DNA of 64,000 bases from Streptomyces tagetis (GTDB lineage Bacteria; Actinomycetota; Actinomycetes; Streptomycetales; Streptomycetaceae), in contig NZ_JAGPNL010000005.1 in the NCBI RefSeq assembly GCF_018069565.1, positions 495,048 through 559,047 of the forward strand, given 5' to 3'. The number at the start of each line of letters is the position of its first letter. The first letter of the stretch is position 1. Below are positions 35,502 through 44,315 of the stretch, one piece after another. The translations under genes were made by a program, and so were the position numbers. The notes under the pieces were generated by a model, which saw nothing but the letters and a program-made list of their open reading frames with translations, searched no databases and was not told the DNA's origin.

Positions 35502-36995
35502 GTGAACGACACCCGCACCGACGCCGGTGACCTCGCCGAATACGGCTACCAGCAGGAACTCAGGCGCACCCTGTCCGCCTGGGCCGTCTTCGCGATCGGC
35601 TTCGCCACCATCTCCCCCGTCGTCGGCATCTACGCCGTCGTCCAGCTCGGCTTCGTCTTCGCGGGTCCCGCCTGGATCTGGGCGGTCGTCGTCGCCTTCC
35701 TCGGCCAGCTCCTGGTGGCCACCGTCTACGCCGAGCTGTCCTCCCAGTTCCCGATGACCGGCGGCGTCTACCAGTGGGTGCGCCGGCTCGGCGGCCCCCG
35801 GCTGGGCTGGCTGACGGGCTGGCTCTACCTCGCCTCGGCCGTCGCCTCCCTGACCACGGTCGCCTACCTCGGCGCCGTCTGGCTGTACATGCTCGTCGCC
35901 GACGGCACCCCGTCCCCGCTCACCCACGTCCTGCTCGGCGTGGTCTTCGTCGCCGTCGCGCTCGGCATCAACCTCCTCGGCGTCAACCCGGTCAAGCACT
36001 TCCTCAACGCGGGCATCGTCGCCGAGGGCGTCGCCTCCATCGCGGTCAGCCTGATCCTGCTGCTCTTCGCCCGCCACAACGGCTTCGGCATCCTCTTCGA
36101 GACCCTCGGGGCCGAGGGCGCCTCCCAGGGATCGGTACTGGCCGGCTTCCTGACCTGCCTCGCCGTCGCCGGCTGGGCCTTCCTCGGCTTCGACGCCACC
36201 ACCCAGGTCGCCGAGGAGACCGAACAGCCCCGGCGCAGCGTCCCTCGGGCCCTGCTGCGCGCCTACCTGTTCGTCGCCTTCACCGTGCTGCTCACCGGCC
36301 TCGCCGTGACCATGGCACTGGCCAAGCCCCGGGACGCCGTCGCCGGCACCCTGGCCGACCCCGTCTTCACCGCAGTCACCGAGGGGCTCGGCGCCTGGAG
36401 CGAGAAGCCCTTCATCCTCGTCGTCCTGATCGCGTTCTTCGCCTGCGCCATCTCGATCCAGACCTACATCGGGCGGGCCGTCTTCGCCTTCGCCCGCGAC
36501 CGGCAACTGCCCTTCTCCACCACCCTGGCCACCATCGGCCCCCGGCAGATCCCCTACGTCTCGCTCATCGCGACGGCCGTCCTCGCCGCACTCGGGCTCC
36601 TGCTGGGGCTGAACGGCAACGCCGCCGCGACCCTGATCGCCTTCGGCTCCGGCGGCTTCTACTTCATCTTCCTCACCGTCGCCCTGGTCGCGCTCCTCGC
36701 CCGGCTCAGCGGCCGGTGGAACCCCGCCGCCGGACAACTGCGGCTCGGCCGCACCGGCCTGATCGTCAACGTGGCCGCCGTGGTGTGGCTGCTCTTCGAG
36801 GCCGTCAACATCGCCTGGCCGCGCACCGAACTCGCCCCGGTCGGCGGCAGTTGGGTCCAGACCTGGGCCGTGATCCTGGTCTTCTCCGTGCTCTTCGTCC
36901 TCGGCGCCGCCTACGTCGTCTTCGCCAAGCCCCACACCCGGCTCCCGCAGGCCGCGGGACCGCACCCGAACGCAGAAGAGGTGGAGGCGTCCTGA
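35502..36995 (+). CDS. APC-family amino acid/amine permease
   Basis: 497 aa with about twelve membrane helices. FAIGFATISPVVGIYAVVQLG is the typical first APC helix region with its unwound Gly motif, and QFPMTGGVYQWVRRLGG the typical helix 2-3 loop. FLGFDATTQVAEETEQPRRSVPRAL is the conserved helix 6-7 region of the amino acid/choline and GABA permease branch. The GTG start follows AGGAGA; the overlapping ATG is followed at once by a stop. Its stop overlaps the next start (TGATG). The neighbouring dehydrogenases suggest import of an amino alcohol, amine or amino acid. Confidence 0.92.
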   Translation: MNDTRTDAGDLAEYGYQQELRRTLSAWAVFAIGFATISPVVGIYAVVQLGFVFAGPAWIWAVVVAFLGQLLVATVYAELSSQFPMTGGVYQWVRRLGGPRLGWLTGWLYLASAVASLTTVAYLGAVWLYMLVADGTPSPLTHVLLGVVFVAVALGINLLGVNPVKHFLNAGIVAEGVASIAVSLILLLFARHNGFGILFETLGAEGASQGSVLAGFLTCLAVAGWAFLGFDATTQVAEETEQPRRSVPRALLRAYLFVAFTVLLTGLAVTMALAKPRDAVAGTLADPVFTAVTEGLGAWSEKPFILVVLIAFFACAISIQTYIGRAVFAFARDRQLPFSTTLATIGPRQIPYVSLIATAVLAALGLLLGLNGNAAATLIAFGSGGFYFIFLTVALVALLARLSGRWNPAAGQLRLGRTGLIVNVAAVVWLLFEAVNIAWPRTELAPVGGSWVQTWAVILVFSVLFVLGAAYVVFAKPHTRLPQAAGPHPNAEEVEAS

Positions 36996-38095
36996 TGCCG
37001 TCGCAACTCTCCCCCGCCGTCGTCTACGACCCCACGGGCGGGCTCGGCTCCCGCGAGGTGGCGGCACGGGCCCCCGGGCCGGGCGAGGTCGAGATCGACG
37101 TACGGGCCGCCGGCGTCTGCCACTCCGACCTGCACATCGTCACCGGCGACTGGCCCACCGACCGCCCCCTCGTCCTCGGCCACGAGGCGGCCGGCGTGGT
37201 CACCGCCACCGGCTCCGGCGTCGCCTCCGTACGCCCCGGCGATCACGTCGTCCTCTCCTGGTTCGCCCCCTGCCGGCGCTGCCGCAAGTGCGTGGCCGGC
37301 CAGGCGTGGCTGTGCACCGGCACCCAGGCCGTCGCCAACACCCTGCCCGACGGCACCACCCCCTTCACCGGCGCCGACGGCGAGCCGCTCTGGCCCTACC
37401 TGGGCCTGGGCGCCTTCACCCGCCGCCTGGTCGTCCCCGAGAGCGCGGCGGTCAAGGTCCCGGCCGAGCTGCCGTTCGGCATCGGCGCGCTGCTCGGCTG
37501 CTCCATCACCACCGGCGTCGGCGCGGTCGTGAACACCGCCCAGGTCCGCCCCGGCGAGTCCGCGGTCGTCGTCGGCACCGGCGGGGTCGGGCTCAGCGTG
37601 GTCATGGGGCTGCGCCTGGCCGGCGCCGACCCCATCGTCGCCGTCGACCTCTCCGCCGAACGCCTCGCCGTGGCACGCCGGTTCGGCGCCACCCACACCC
37701 TCGACGGCGCCGGTACGGACGTGGCGGCCTGGTGCCAGGAGCACCTGGGCGGCGTCGACTACGCCTTCGAGGCGATCGGCAGCCCCCGGGTCGTCGAGAC
37801 ACTGCCCGCCATGCTGACCTCCGGCGGCGCCGCCGTGCTGGTCGGCATGGCCGCCACCGACGCGACCGGCTCCTTCAACCTGTTCGACCTCGCCGACCAG
37901 GGCAAACGCATCCTCGGCTGCAACTACGGCTCCAGCATCGGCGAGCGGGACATCCCCCGCCTGGCCCGCCTCTACCTCGCCGGACGGCTCCCGCTGGACG
38001 ACCTGATCGGCCGGACCCGGCCCCTTTCCGAGGCGGCGGCGGCCTTCGACGACCTCCGCTCCCACACCGGGGTCCGTACCATCCTGGAACCCTGA
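36995..38095 (+). CDS. zinc-dependent alcohol dehydrogenase
   Basis: 366 aa medium-chain dehydrogenase. The catalytic zinc ligands are in AAGVCHSDLH and VLGHEAAG, the structural zinc cysteines in CRRCRKCVAGQAWLC, and the Rossmann motif in VVGTGGVGLSVV. The NAD-specific acidic residue is in AVDLSAERLAVA. The alternation of motifs resembles the AdhC/NDMA-like group but with a different insert (TLPDGTTPFTGADGEP). The ATG overlaps the permease stop by one base, so translation is coupled. The aldehyde dehydrogenase that follows would oxidise its product. Confidence 0.92.
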   Translation: MPSQLSPAVVYDPTGGLGSREVAARAPGPGEVEIDVRAAGVCHSDLHIVTGDWPTDRPLVLGHEAAGVVTATGSGVASVRPGDHVVLSWFAPCRRCRKCVAGQAWLCTGTQAVANTLPDGTTPFTGADGEPLWPYLGLGAFTRRLVVPESAAVKVPAELPFGIGALLGCSITTGVGAVVNTAQVRPGESAVVVGTGGVGLSVVMGLRLAGADPIVAVDLSAERLAVARRFGATHTLDGAGTDVAAWCQEHLGGVDYAFEAIGSPRVVETLPAMLTSGGAAVLVGMAATDATGSFNLFDLADQGKRILGCNYGSSIGERDIPRLARLYLAGRLPLDDLIGRTRPLSEAAAAFDDLRSHTGVRTILEP

Positions 38096-38157
38096 GCCGG
38101 TCCGCGCCCGCCACCGACCCCCCACCCCCGGGCCGCCGAACACCTTACGGAGATCCC

Positions 38158-39492
38158 ATGTACGCCGTCACCGACCCCGCCACCGGCGAAGTCGCCGAGA
38201 CCTACCCGACCGCCACCGACGCCGAGGTCGCCGCGGCCGTCACCGCCGCCCACGCGGCCACGGAATGGGGCCGCACCGGCACCGTCGCCGAGCGCGCCGC
38301 CCTGCTGCGCCGCCTCGGCGACCTGCACACCGAGCACCGCGGCGAACTGGCCGCGGGCATCGTCCGCGAGATGGGCAAGCCCCTGGCGGAGGCGGAGGGC
38401 GAGGTCGGCTTCTGCGCCGACATCTACCACTACTACGCCGACCACGCCGGGGAGTTCCTCGCCGACGAGCCGCTCGACGTGACCTCCGGCCCCGGCGGCG
38501 CCGTCATCCGGCGCGGCCCCGTCGGCGCGCTGCTCGGCATCATGCCGTGGAACTTCCCCGCCTACCAGGTCGCCCGCTTCGCCGCCCCGAACCTGGCACT
38601 CGGCAACACGATCGTCCTCAAGCACGCCCCCCAGTGCCCGGCCACCGCCGCCCTGCTGGAGCGGCTCTTCGCCGAGGCCGGCTTCCCGCACGGCGCCTAC
38701 GTCAACGTGTACGCCACCAACGAGCAGGTCGCGCAGGTCATCGCCGACCCCAGGGTGCGGGGCGTCTCGCTCACCGGCTCGGAGCGGGCCGGCGCCGCCG
38801 TCGCCGAGATCGCCGGCCGGCACCTGAAGAAGGTCGTCCTCGAACTGGGCGGCTCCGACCCGTTCCTCGTCCTCTCCACCGACGACCTGGACGCGGTCGT
38901 CGACGCCGCGGTCGCCGCCCGCCTCGACAACACCGGGCAGGCGTGCAACGCGGCCAAGCGGTTCGTCGTCGTCCAGGAGCTGTACGAGGCGTTCGTCGAG
39001 CGGTTCACGGCCAGGCTCCTGGCGAGCGCCACGGACGCCCCGCTCTCCTCCGTGGCCGCCGCCGAGCGGCTCGCCCACCAGGTGGACGAGGCCGTGGCCC
39101 AGGGCGCCACCCTGCACAGCAGCGGCGAACGGCGCGGGGCGTACTTCCCGGCCGGGGTCCTCACCGGCCTCGCCCCGGACCACCCCGCCGCCCGCGAGGA
39201 ACTCTTCGGCCCCGTCGCCCTGGTCTTCCCGGCCGCCGACGAGGACGAGGCCGTCCGCATCGCCAACGACACCCCGTACGGCCTGGGTTCGTACGTCTTC
39301 ACCACCGACCCCGCCCAGGCCGCGCGGGTCGCCGACCGCATCGAGGCGGGCATGGTCTTCGTCAACGGCGTCGGCGCGGAGGGCGCGGAGCTGCCCTTCG
39401 GCGGGATCAAGCGCTCCGGCTTCGGCCGCGAGCTGGGCCGGCCCGGCATCGAGGAGTTCGTCAACAAGAAGCTGATCCGCACGGTGGCCTGA
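38158..39492 (+). CDS. succinate-semialdehyde-type aldehyde dehydrogenase
   Basis: 444 aa. Key motifs are MPWNFPAYQVARFAAPNLALG, SLTGSERAGAAVAEIAG, catalytic Glu in VLELGGSDPF, catalytic Cys in NTGQACNAAKRF, REELFGPVALVF and PFGGIKRSGFGRELG. The length and SERAG motif fit the short SSADH (YneI/GabD-like) group. ACGGAGATCCC precedes the ATG. It closes the TetR-controlled operon and is followed by a hairpin terminator. With the alcohol dehydrogenase it forms an alcohol-to-acid pair. Confidence 0.92.
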   Translation: MYAVTDPATGEVAETYPTATDAEVAAAVTAAHAATEWGRTGTVAERAALLRRLGDLHTEHRGELAAGIVREMGKPLAEAEGEVGFCADIYHYYADHAGEFLADEPLDVTSGPGGAVIRRGPVGALLGIMPWNFPAYQVARFAAPNLALGNTIVLKHAPQCPATAALLERLFAEAGFPHGAYVNVYATNEQVAQVIADPRVRGVSLTGSERAGAAVAEIAGRHLKKVVLELGGSDPFLVLSTDDLDAVVDAAVAARLDNTGQACNAAKRFVVVQELYEAFVERFTARLLASATDAPLSSVAAAERLAHQVDEAVAQGATLHSSGERRGAYFPAGVLTGLAPDHPAAREELFGPVALVFPAADEDEAVRIANDTPYGLGSYVFTTDPAQAARVADRIEAGMVFVNGVGAEGAELPFGGIKRSGFGRELGRPGIEEFVNKKLIRTVA

Positions 39493-39506
39493 CGGCACCC
39501 GTCACG

Positions 39507-39536
39507 CGGGCCTGCCCCCGGACGGGGGCGGGCCCG
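39507..39536. terminator. hairpin terminator after the APC-ADH-ALDH operon
   Basis: 13-bp stem CGGGCCTGCCCCC / GGGGGCGGGCCCG with one mismatch and a 4-nt loop, 15 bp past the aldehyde dehydrogenase stop. Confidence 0.75.
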
Positions 39537-39541
39537 GCTGT

Positions 39542-39585
39542 GTTCACAGGGTTCACCGGGTTCACCGGGTTCACCGGGTCACCGG
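39542..39585. repeat. 9-bp tandem repeat GTTCACCGG
   Basis: GTTCACAGG, three copies of GTTCACCGG, then a shortened GTCACCGG. The array runs into the last codons and stop of the minus-strand OYE gene. Confidence 0.85.
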
Positions 39586-40703
39586 GTCAGTTCCCACTCC
39601 TTGATGTCGGCGAGCGGTGCGAGGGTGTCGGGGCGCGGCTCGCTCGCGTGCTCCAGGCCCTCGCGCACCCGGTGCGGCCAGTCCCACTGGGCGAGCGCGC
39701 CCTTGCCGAGCGCGACGACGTCGGCGGCGCCGGACTCCAGCACGGTCCGGGCGTCCCGGGGGTCCTCCAGCCCGCCGTTGGCGATCACCGGCAGCCCGCC
39801 GAACTTCTTGGCGAGCCGGGCCAGCGTCTCCGTACCGGTGGGGAAGGCCGGGTCGAGCGCCCGGTACTCGGTGGTGTGCAGGAAGTGCGCGCCGGTACGG
39901 GCCAGGGTGGTGAAGACGGCCTCGGCATCGTCGGCGCCGCCGGCCCAGCGGTGGTGGAAGTCGCTGACCTTGGACTGGGAGACGCGGATGCCGACCGCGA
40001 TCTCGGAGCCCACGGCCTGGAGCACCTCGTCGACGACCTCGGCCGCCAGCCGCACGCGGTTCTCGACGCCGCCGCCGTACCCGTCCTCACGCCGGTTGAG
40101 GTAGTCGGTGAGGAACTGGTCGAGCAGGTAGCCGTTGGCGCCGTGCACCTCCACCCCGTCGAAGCCCGCGTCGGCCGCCCGGCGGGCCGCGTCCGCGAAG
40201 CCCCGGCGCACCTGCGCGATCTCGCGGGCGTCCAGCGCCCTCGGCGTGCGGTAGGGGCCGCTGCCCCGGTAGAAGGGGAGCTGCTCACCGCGCGGCGCGA
40301 CGGCGGAGGGGCCGACACTCTCCTCACGGAAGCGGTTGCCCTGGGCCTGCGCGCCCGCGTGCATGAGCTGCGCGAATATCGCCCCGCCCGCGCCGTGCAC
40401 GGCCTCCACCACCGGCCGCCACGCCTCGCCCTGGGCGGCCGTCGCAAGCCCCGGCTGGTGGAGGTACCCCTGGCTGTGCTCGGTGTCGGTGTACACGCCC
40501 TCGGTGATGACGAGGCCGAAGCCGCCACGGGCGAAGCCTTCGTAGTAGCGCGCGTTGCGCTCGGTGACCAGCCCGTCCTCGGTGGCGCTGACCCGCGTCA
40601 TGGGGGCCAGCGCGGTGCGGTTGCCCAGGCGGACACCGCCGAGGACGAAGGGCGAGAACAGCGGGTCGTCGGTCGCGCCGTGCTGCGGGGTGGGGTCGGT
40701 CAA
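39579..40703 (-). CDS. old yellow enzyme-family NADH:flavin oxidoreductase
   Basis: 374 aa FMN TIM barrel. Motifs include LAPMTRVSATEDGLVTE near the N-terminus, VITEGVYTD, AQLMHAGAQA (His of the substrate-binding loop), FDGVEVHGANGYLLDQFL, the ENRVRLAAEVVDEV helix and PVIANGGLEDP with VALGKGALAQ around the phosphate. OYEs reduce activated C=C bonds of enones, quinones and nitro compounds using NAD(P)H. The gene is divergent from an ArsR-type regulator with a palindrome between them, so it is likely induced by an electrophile sensed by that regulator. Confidence 0.92.
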   Translation of the reverse strand: MTDPTPQHGATDDPLFSPFVLGGVRLGNRTALAPMTRVSATEDGLVTERNARYYEGFARGGFGLVITEGVYTDTEHSQGYLHQPGLATAAQGEAWRPVVEAVHGAGGAIFAQLMHAGAQAQGNRFREESVGPSAVAPRGEQLPFYRGSGPYRTPRALDAREIAQVRRGFADAARRAADAGFDGVEVHGANGYLLDQFLTDYLNRREDGYGGGVENRVRLAAEVVDEVLQAVGSEIAVGIRVSQSKVSDFHHRWAGGADDAEAVFTTLARTGAHFLHTTEYRALDPAFPTGTETLARLAKKFGGLPVIANGGLEDPRDARTVLESGAADVVALGKGALAQWDWPHRVREGLEHASEPRPDTLAPLADIKEWELTR

Positions 40704-40770
40704 GGGGTCTCTCCGTTACGCCGTGGCCGTCTGCGATCTGCGATCTGCGACAGGACCATTGTCGGAATTT

Positions 40771-40785
40771 TCTCGTACTACGAGA
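40771..40785. promoter_or_regulatory. ArsR operator candidate between OYE and regulator
   Basis: TCTCGTA-C-TACGAGA, a perfect 7-1-7 palindrome in an AT-richer stretch, centred about halfway between the divergent starts at 40703 and 40826. Confidence 0.72.
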
Positions 40786-40825
40786 TTCAACGTACCATTG
40801 CCACCGTCCGACGTAGACTTCTCCT

Positions 40826-41176
40826 GTGTCCACCCGTGCCAGACGTGCCCCCGCCAAGAAGGCCCTGCCCCACCCCGACCTGCGCGAGGTCCCGGTGAGC
40901 CTGGTCCTGCGGGCCCTCGGCGAACCGCTGCGGCTGGGCATCGTGCGCTCCCTCGCCCAGTCCGAACACCCCATGAACTGCAGCTCGTTCGGGCTTTCTG
41001 TCTCCAAGTCGACCTCGACGTACCACTTCAAGGTGTTGCGGGAGAGCGGCGTCATCTCCCAGTTCGAGGAAGGCACCTCGCGCTACAGCGAGTTGCGGGA
41101 CACGGAGCTGGAGCAGCGCTTCCCCGGCCTGCTGACCGCGATCCTCGCCGCCACGGAGGACCCCGCCGGGGGGTGA
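40826..41176 (+). CDS. ArsR-family winged-helix regulator
   Basis: 116 aa. The winged helix is LVLRALGEPLRLGIVRSLAQ, then LSVSKSTSTYHFKVLRESGVI (recognition helix) and the beta wing FEEGTSRYSELR. No CxC metal site of the classical ArsR type is seen, apart from a single Cys near residue 52 (PMNCSSFG); thiol or ligand sensing is therefore possible but unproven. It is divergent from the OYE gene with one clear palindrome between them, which suggests local repression of both. GTG start. Confidence 0.88.
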   Translation: MSTRARRAPAKKALPHPDLREVPVSLVLRALGEPLRLGIVRSLAQSEHPMNCSSFGLSVSKSTSTYHFKVLRESGVISQFEEGTSRYSELRDTELEQRFPGLLTAILAATEDPAGG

Positions 41177-41290
41177 CCCCGCGCCGTCTGTCCGCCTTCC
41201 GCCCGGTTCCGTCCGGGCCCGCCCGGGGTGACCCGCCCCGGCCGTCCGGCGTTGGTCCGGGGACGGGCGCGCTGCGGAAGGACGACGGGC

Positions 41291-42124
41291 ATGAGCGGGT
41301 GGGAGACGGGACCGGACGACGAGGAGACCGGCGCCATGATGCGCGCGGTCGTACGCCAACTGAAGCTGTGGCGCGAGGCGGCCGGCCTCACCCAGGCGGA
41401 GTTCGGCACGGCGATCGGTTACGGCGAGGAACTGGTCTCGTCGGTGGAACGCGGCCGGAGAATCCCCCGGCCCGAATACCTCGACGCGGCGGACGAGGCC
41501 CTGCGAGCGGGCGGCAAGATCGCCGCCCTCAAACACGACGTGGCGGAGGTCCGGTACCCGAAGAAGGTACGCGGCCTGAAGAGGCTGGAAGCGGAGGCCG
41601 TCGAGCTGGGGGCCTACAACAACTCCGTCGTCCACGGCCTGTTGCAGACCACGGAGTACGCGCGGGCGGTGTTCGGCTCTCGGCGGCCCCCTTTCACGAC
41701 GGACGAACTCGAAGAGCGGCTGTCGGCCCGAGTGTCACGTCAGGAGATCATCAGCGAGGCAACGGCTCGGCCCCTCTTCAGTTTTGTCCAGTGTGAGTCG
41801 ACGCTCCGTCGGCCCATCGGGGGCAGGATGGTCCTGCGTGGGCAACTCGAACGGCTGTTGCAGGTCGCCAGGTTGCCCAACGTCGACCTCCAGGTGCTGC
41901 CACTGAGCCATGAGGAGAACTCGGGTCTGGCCGGGTCGTTCAGACTCCTCAGGCTCAAGGACGGCACCACGGTCGGACACGTCGAAGTGCAGCACATCAG
42001 CCGCGTGATCGCCGATCCGAGGGAAGTGCAGCTCCTCGACATGCGTTATGGAACCATCCGGGCGCAGGCTCTCAACCCACGGGAGTCGATGGCCCTCATC
42101 GAGAAAGTGCTTGGAGAGACATGA
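41291..42124 (+). CDS. XRE-family regulator with DUF5753 (Scr1-like)
   Basis: 277 aa. The N-terminal HTH is LKLWREAAGLTQAEFGTAIGYGEELVSSVERGRRIP. From about residue 100 a DUF5753 domain follows (HGLLQTTEYARAVF ... LPNVDLQVLPLSHEENSGLAGSFRLL). GGAAGGA precedes the ATG. DUF5753 proteins are usually paired with a small DUF397 protein, as here, and together have been described as toxin-antitoxin-like or developmental regulators in Streptomyces (Scr1/Scr2, WhiJ/BldB-like). The stop overlaps the DUF397 start (ATGA). The target promoters are not evident. Confidence 0.92.
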   Translation: MSGWETGPDDEETGAMMRAVVRQLKLWREAAGLTQAEFGTAIGYGEELVSSVERGRRIPRPEYLDAADEALRAGGKIAALKHDVAEVRYPKKVRGLKRLEAEAVELGAYNNSVVHGLLQTTEYARAVFGSRRPPFTTDELEERLSARVSRQEIISEATARPLFSFVQCESTLRRPIGGRMVLRGQLERLLQVARLPNVDLQVLPLSHEENSGLAGSFRLLRLKDGTTVGHVEVQHISRVIADPREVQLLDMRYGTIRAQALNPRESMALIEKVLGET

Positions 42125-42327
42125 CCCTCAAGCCCTATGCCGGAGCCCGTCCCGACTTCGCGTGGATAAGGAGCAGTTACAGCACAGACGAGGGCCCCGA
42201 CTGCGTCGAGATGGCCACCGTGCCCGGCCAGGTCCTCGTCCGCGACTCCAAGAACCCCCACGGCCCCCGCCTCACCCTCACCCCCACCACCTGGACAGCC
42301 TTCCTGCCGTACGCGTCCGCGCGTTGA
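42121..42327 (+). CDS. DUF397 small protein
   Basis: 68 aa. The pattern WIRSSYSTDEGPDCVEMATVPGQVLVRDSKNPHGP ... WTAFL is the complete DUF397 signature. Its ATG overlaps the stop of the DUF5753 regulator, the usual partner order. DUF397 proteins (BldB-related) modulate the partner's DNA binding. A perfect hairpin follows, so this is a two-gene operon. Confidence 0.93.
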   Translation: MTLKPYAGARPDFAWIRSSYSTDEGPDCVEMATVPGQVLVRDSKNPHGPRLTLTPTTWTAFLPYASAR

Positions 42328-42342
42328 CGAAGCCGACACACA

Positions 42343-42374
42343 CGGCCCGTACCCGACTCCCCGGGTACGGGCCG
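42343..42374 (+). terminator. hairpin terminator after the DUF5753/DUF397 pair
   Basis: Perfect 13-bp stem CGGCCCGTACCCG / CGGGTACGGGCCG with a 6-nt loop, 15 bp past the DUF397 stop. Confidence 0.8.
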
Positions 42375-42516
42375 CCGCGAGTTCACCGAGGGCCGGACCT
42401 TCCGAGCGGTTGGCCGCCTGGAAGAGAAGTTCGACCGTTCCTGGACGAGGCGCCGAACATCGCGCCCATCCCCAGCCTGCGTCAGCGCGTCGCAGTAGCG
42501 GTGAGGTCGGCAACCT

Positions 42517-42697
42517 CGACGCACTGGCCCTCGCTGCCCCCGCCGACCGGGAGGCCGCGCGTCCCAAGGCGCACCACCCGGAGCAGGGCTGGAGCCTCCT
42601 GTACAACGGGGTCATCCTCTTCGAGGACACCGGCGAGCTGCTGCCGGACGGACGGGTCATCGAGCCCCACCGTCCCGTCGCCGGTATCGCGGCATGA
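42517..42697 (+). pseudogene. 5'-degraded remnant of a DUF5999-like gene
   Basis: The frame ending at 42697 carries DREAARPKAHHPEQGWSLLYN, then GVILFEDTGELLPDGRVIEP. This is the conserved body of a small Streptomyces protein family (DUF5999) that normally begins with MCQH and a Cys-rich segment. Here the start and the Cys region are missing or shifted, and no ATG/GTG with a ribosome-binding site gives the family N-terminus. The longest open frame (from 42410) has an unrelated first half. I therefore read it as a decayed gene. Confidence 0.6.
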
Positions 42698-42724
42698 GCC
42701 GGACGCAGGCCCGGACCCCCCTTC

Positions 42725-42850
42725 GTGCCCGACATCACCGCCCGCGAAGAGGAAGAACCCGTCTCGGTGGCGATGCACGGAAGAGGTACGGCGCCGACGC
42801 CTCGATCCGCGCCCTCGCGGACGAATCGGGACGTTCGTACGGGAAGAGCG
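42725..42850 (+). pseudogene. frameshifted remnant of a small HTH protein
   Basis: A GTG at 42725 opens a frame with PDITAREEEEPVSVAMHG. The natural continuation, KRYGADASIRALADESGRSYG, lies in the next frame from about 42778. The shift near 42779 looks like the loss of one base (GGAAG where GCGAAG would fit). The family is a short Streptomyces HTH protein. The end also lacks the usual arginine/glycine tail. Decay is more likely than a sequencing error because the neighbouring DUF5999-like gene is also broken. Confidence 0.55.
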
Positions 42851-42924
42851 GGGCCGCTTTCGCGCGTCCAGGCCAGGCCGCGGCAGTACCGTGGAGGGAC
42901 GCATACCTTCTGGCGGGGGTACTC

Positions 42925-44133
42925 ATGAACACCAGCCTCGGTGACCGCATCGGCAGCCTGCGCGAGTTCCGTGACCTCACGCAGGAGCAACTCGCCGACC
43001 GGGCCGGCGTCCACGTCGACACCATCCGCAAGCTGGAGCAGGGGCAGCGCCAGTCCGCGCGTCTCACCACGCTGCGTGCCCTCGCGCGGGCGCTCGATGT
43101 ACAGCTTGAGCGACTGGTGGGACAGGTCACTGTGACCCGGCAACTCACCGACGACGGCGGCGGTCTGATCGCCCTGCGGGACGCCATCCAGGACATCAGC
43201 ACGCTCCCCGGCGTCCTGGCCGGGGACAACCTGGAGGACCCGCCCACGGAAGACGCGTGGGTCGACGACGTCCGGGACGCGACCTCGAAATACTGGCACG
43301 GCCACTACTCCGAGCTTGCGGGGACGCTGCCACTGCTCCTGCGGGACGGGCTCGCGGCCGTCCGCGAGGGCCCGACCGAGCGCGTGTGGCGGCAACTCGC
43401 GCTCGTCTACCAGCTCGCGGCGTGCCTGGCCACGCAGGCGGGACACCTCGACTGGGCGTACACAGCCGTCGAGAAGCAACTCGCCGCGGCGGCACGGGCG
43501 TCGGACCCGCTCCTGGAGGGCATGGCGGTCAGCACGCTCTCGTGGGTGCTTCTGCGGCAGGGCCGGTGGGAGCAGGCCCAGGACATCGCCGTCCGCAAGG
43601 CCGAGTCCTTGGAGCCGTCCTTCCTGAAGTCGCCGCCCGCTCAGCTCGCCGTCTACGGCAACCTGCTCGTGGCCGCGGCCACCCCCGCCGCCCGCCGGAA
43701 CAACCACGACGACGCCCAGCAGTTCCTCAGCGCGGCGGAGGCCGCAGCCGTCCGCTCCGGGAAGGTGCGGGCCTACGGGACAGCGTTCAGCGTGGTCGAC
43801 GTCCGCACCCAGAAGGTCAACATCTCGCTGGCGGGGAGTGAACCACGGCCGGGCGCCGCGCTCGGCTTCGCCGACGACGTGAACGTGGAGGCGATCTCCC
43901 GGCCCGTGCACTCCGCCGCGTACCGGCTGGACCTCGCGCAGGCGCAGTACCAGACCGGCGACAGCGACAGCGCCCTCACGACGTTGCTGGAAGTCGAGGA
44001 AGACCAGCCCGAATGGATGCGGTTCCAGGCTCTGGCCATGTCCACGGTGCGGGAGATGCTGGAGGGGGAGCGGCGGCGGTCCGCCCCTCTCCGCTCCCTG
44101 GCCGCGCGGCTCGGCATGGAGCCCGTCTGGTGA
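42925..44133 (+). CDS. XRE regulator with TPR-like C-terminal region
   Basis: 402 aa. The HTH occupies residues ~1-60 (DRIGSLREFRDLTQEQLADRAGVHVDTIRKLEQGQRQSA). The remainder is an all-helical array of TPR-like pairs (LVYQLAACLATQAGHLDWAYTAVEKQL; LSWVLLRQGRWEQAQDIAVRKAE; YRLDLAQAQYQTGDSDSALTTLLEVEE). Proteins of this build often sense peptides or protein partners and control neighbouring genes. I start at ATG 42925, since the upstream frame is the HTH remnant. The cassette that follows 180 bp downstream is the likely target. There is no close ribosome-binding site; the nearest purine tract is GGGGG. Confidence 0.85.
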   Translation: MNTSLGDRIGSLREFRDLTQEQLADRAGVHVDTIRKLEQGQRQSARLTTLRALARALDVQLERLVGQVTVTRQLTDDGGGLIALRDAIQDISTLPGVLAGDNLEDPPTEDAWVDDVRDATSKYWHGHYSELAGTLPLLLRDGLAAVREGPTERVWRQLALVYQLAACLATQAGHLDWAYTAVEKQLAAAARASDPLLEGMAVSTLSWVLLRQGRWEQAQDIAVRKAESLEPSFLKSPPAQLAVYGNLLVAAATPAARRNNHDDAQQFLSAAEAAAVRSGKVRAYGTAFSVVDVRTQKVNISLAGSEPRPGAALGFADDVNVEAISRPVHSAAYRLDLAQAQYQTGDSDSALTTLLEVEEDQPEWMRFQALAMSTVREMLEGERRRSAPLRSLAARLGMEPVW

Positions 44134-44315
44134 TCAGGTAGGACAACACGCCCTGGATGGCCGGGATTTGACGGCGTGACTGGTGGCTTACGCCACTGGG
44201 CTGTGATGGCACATGTGCGTAGCGTCATCATCACAAGGTCGGCGTCGGCCCTGTACCCCCGACAGAGCGTCGGGCCGGCGCCGCCACGCCCACACCCACA
44301 GCCCAGGGAGTGCCC

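Noticed and set aside
42694..42924. N-terminal extension of the TPR-type XRE regulator
   Set aside because: The extension is the frameshifted HTH remnant and Arg-rich sequence; the HTH of the real regulator starts right after ATG 42925.
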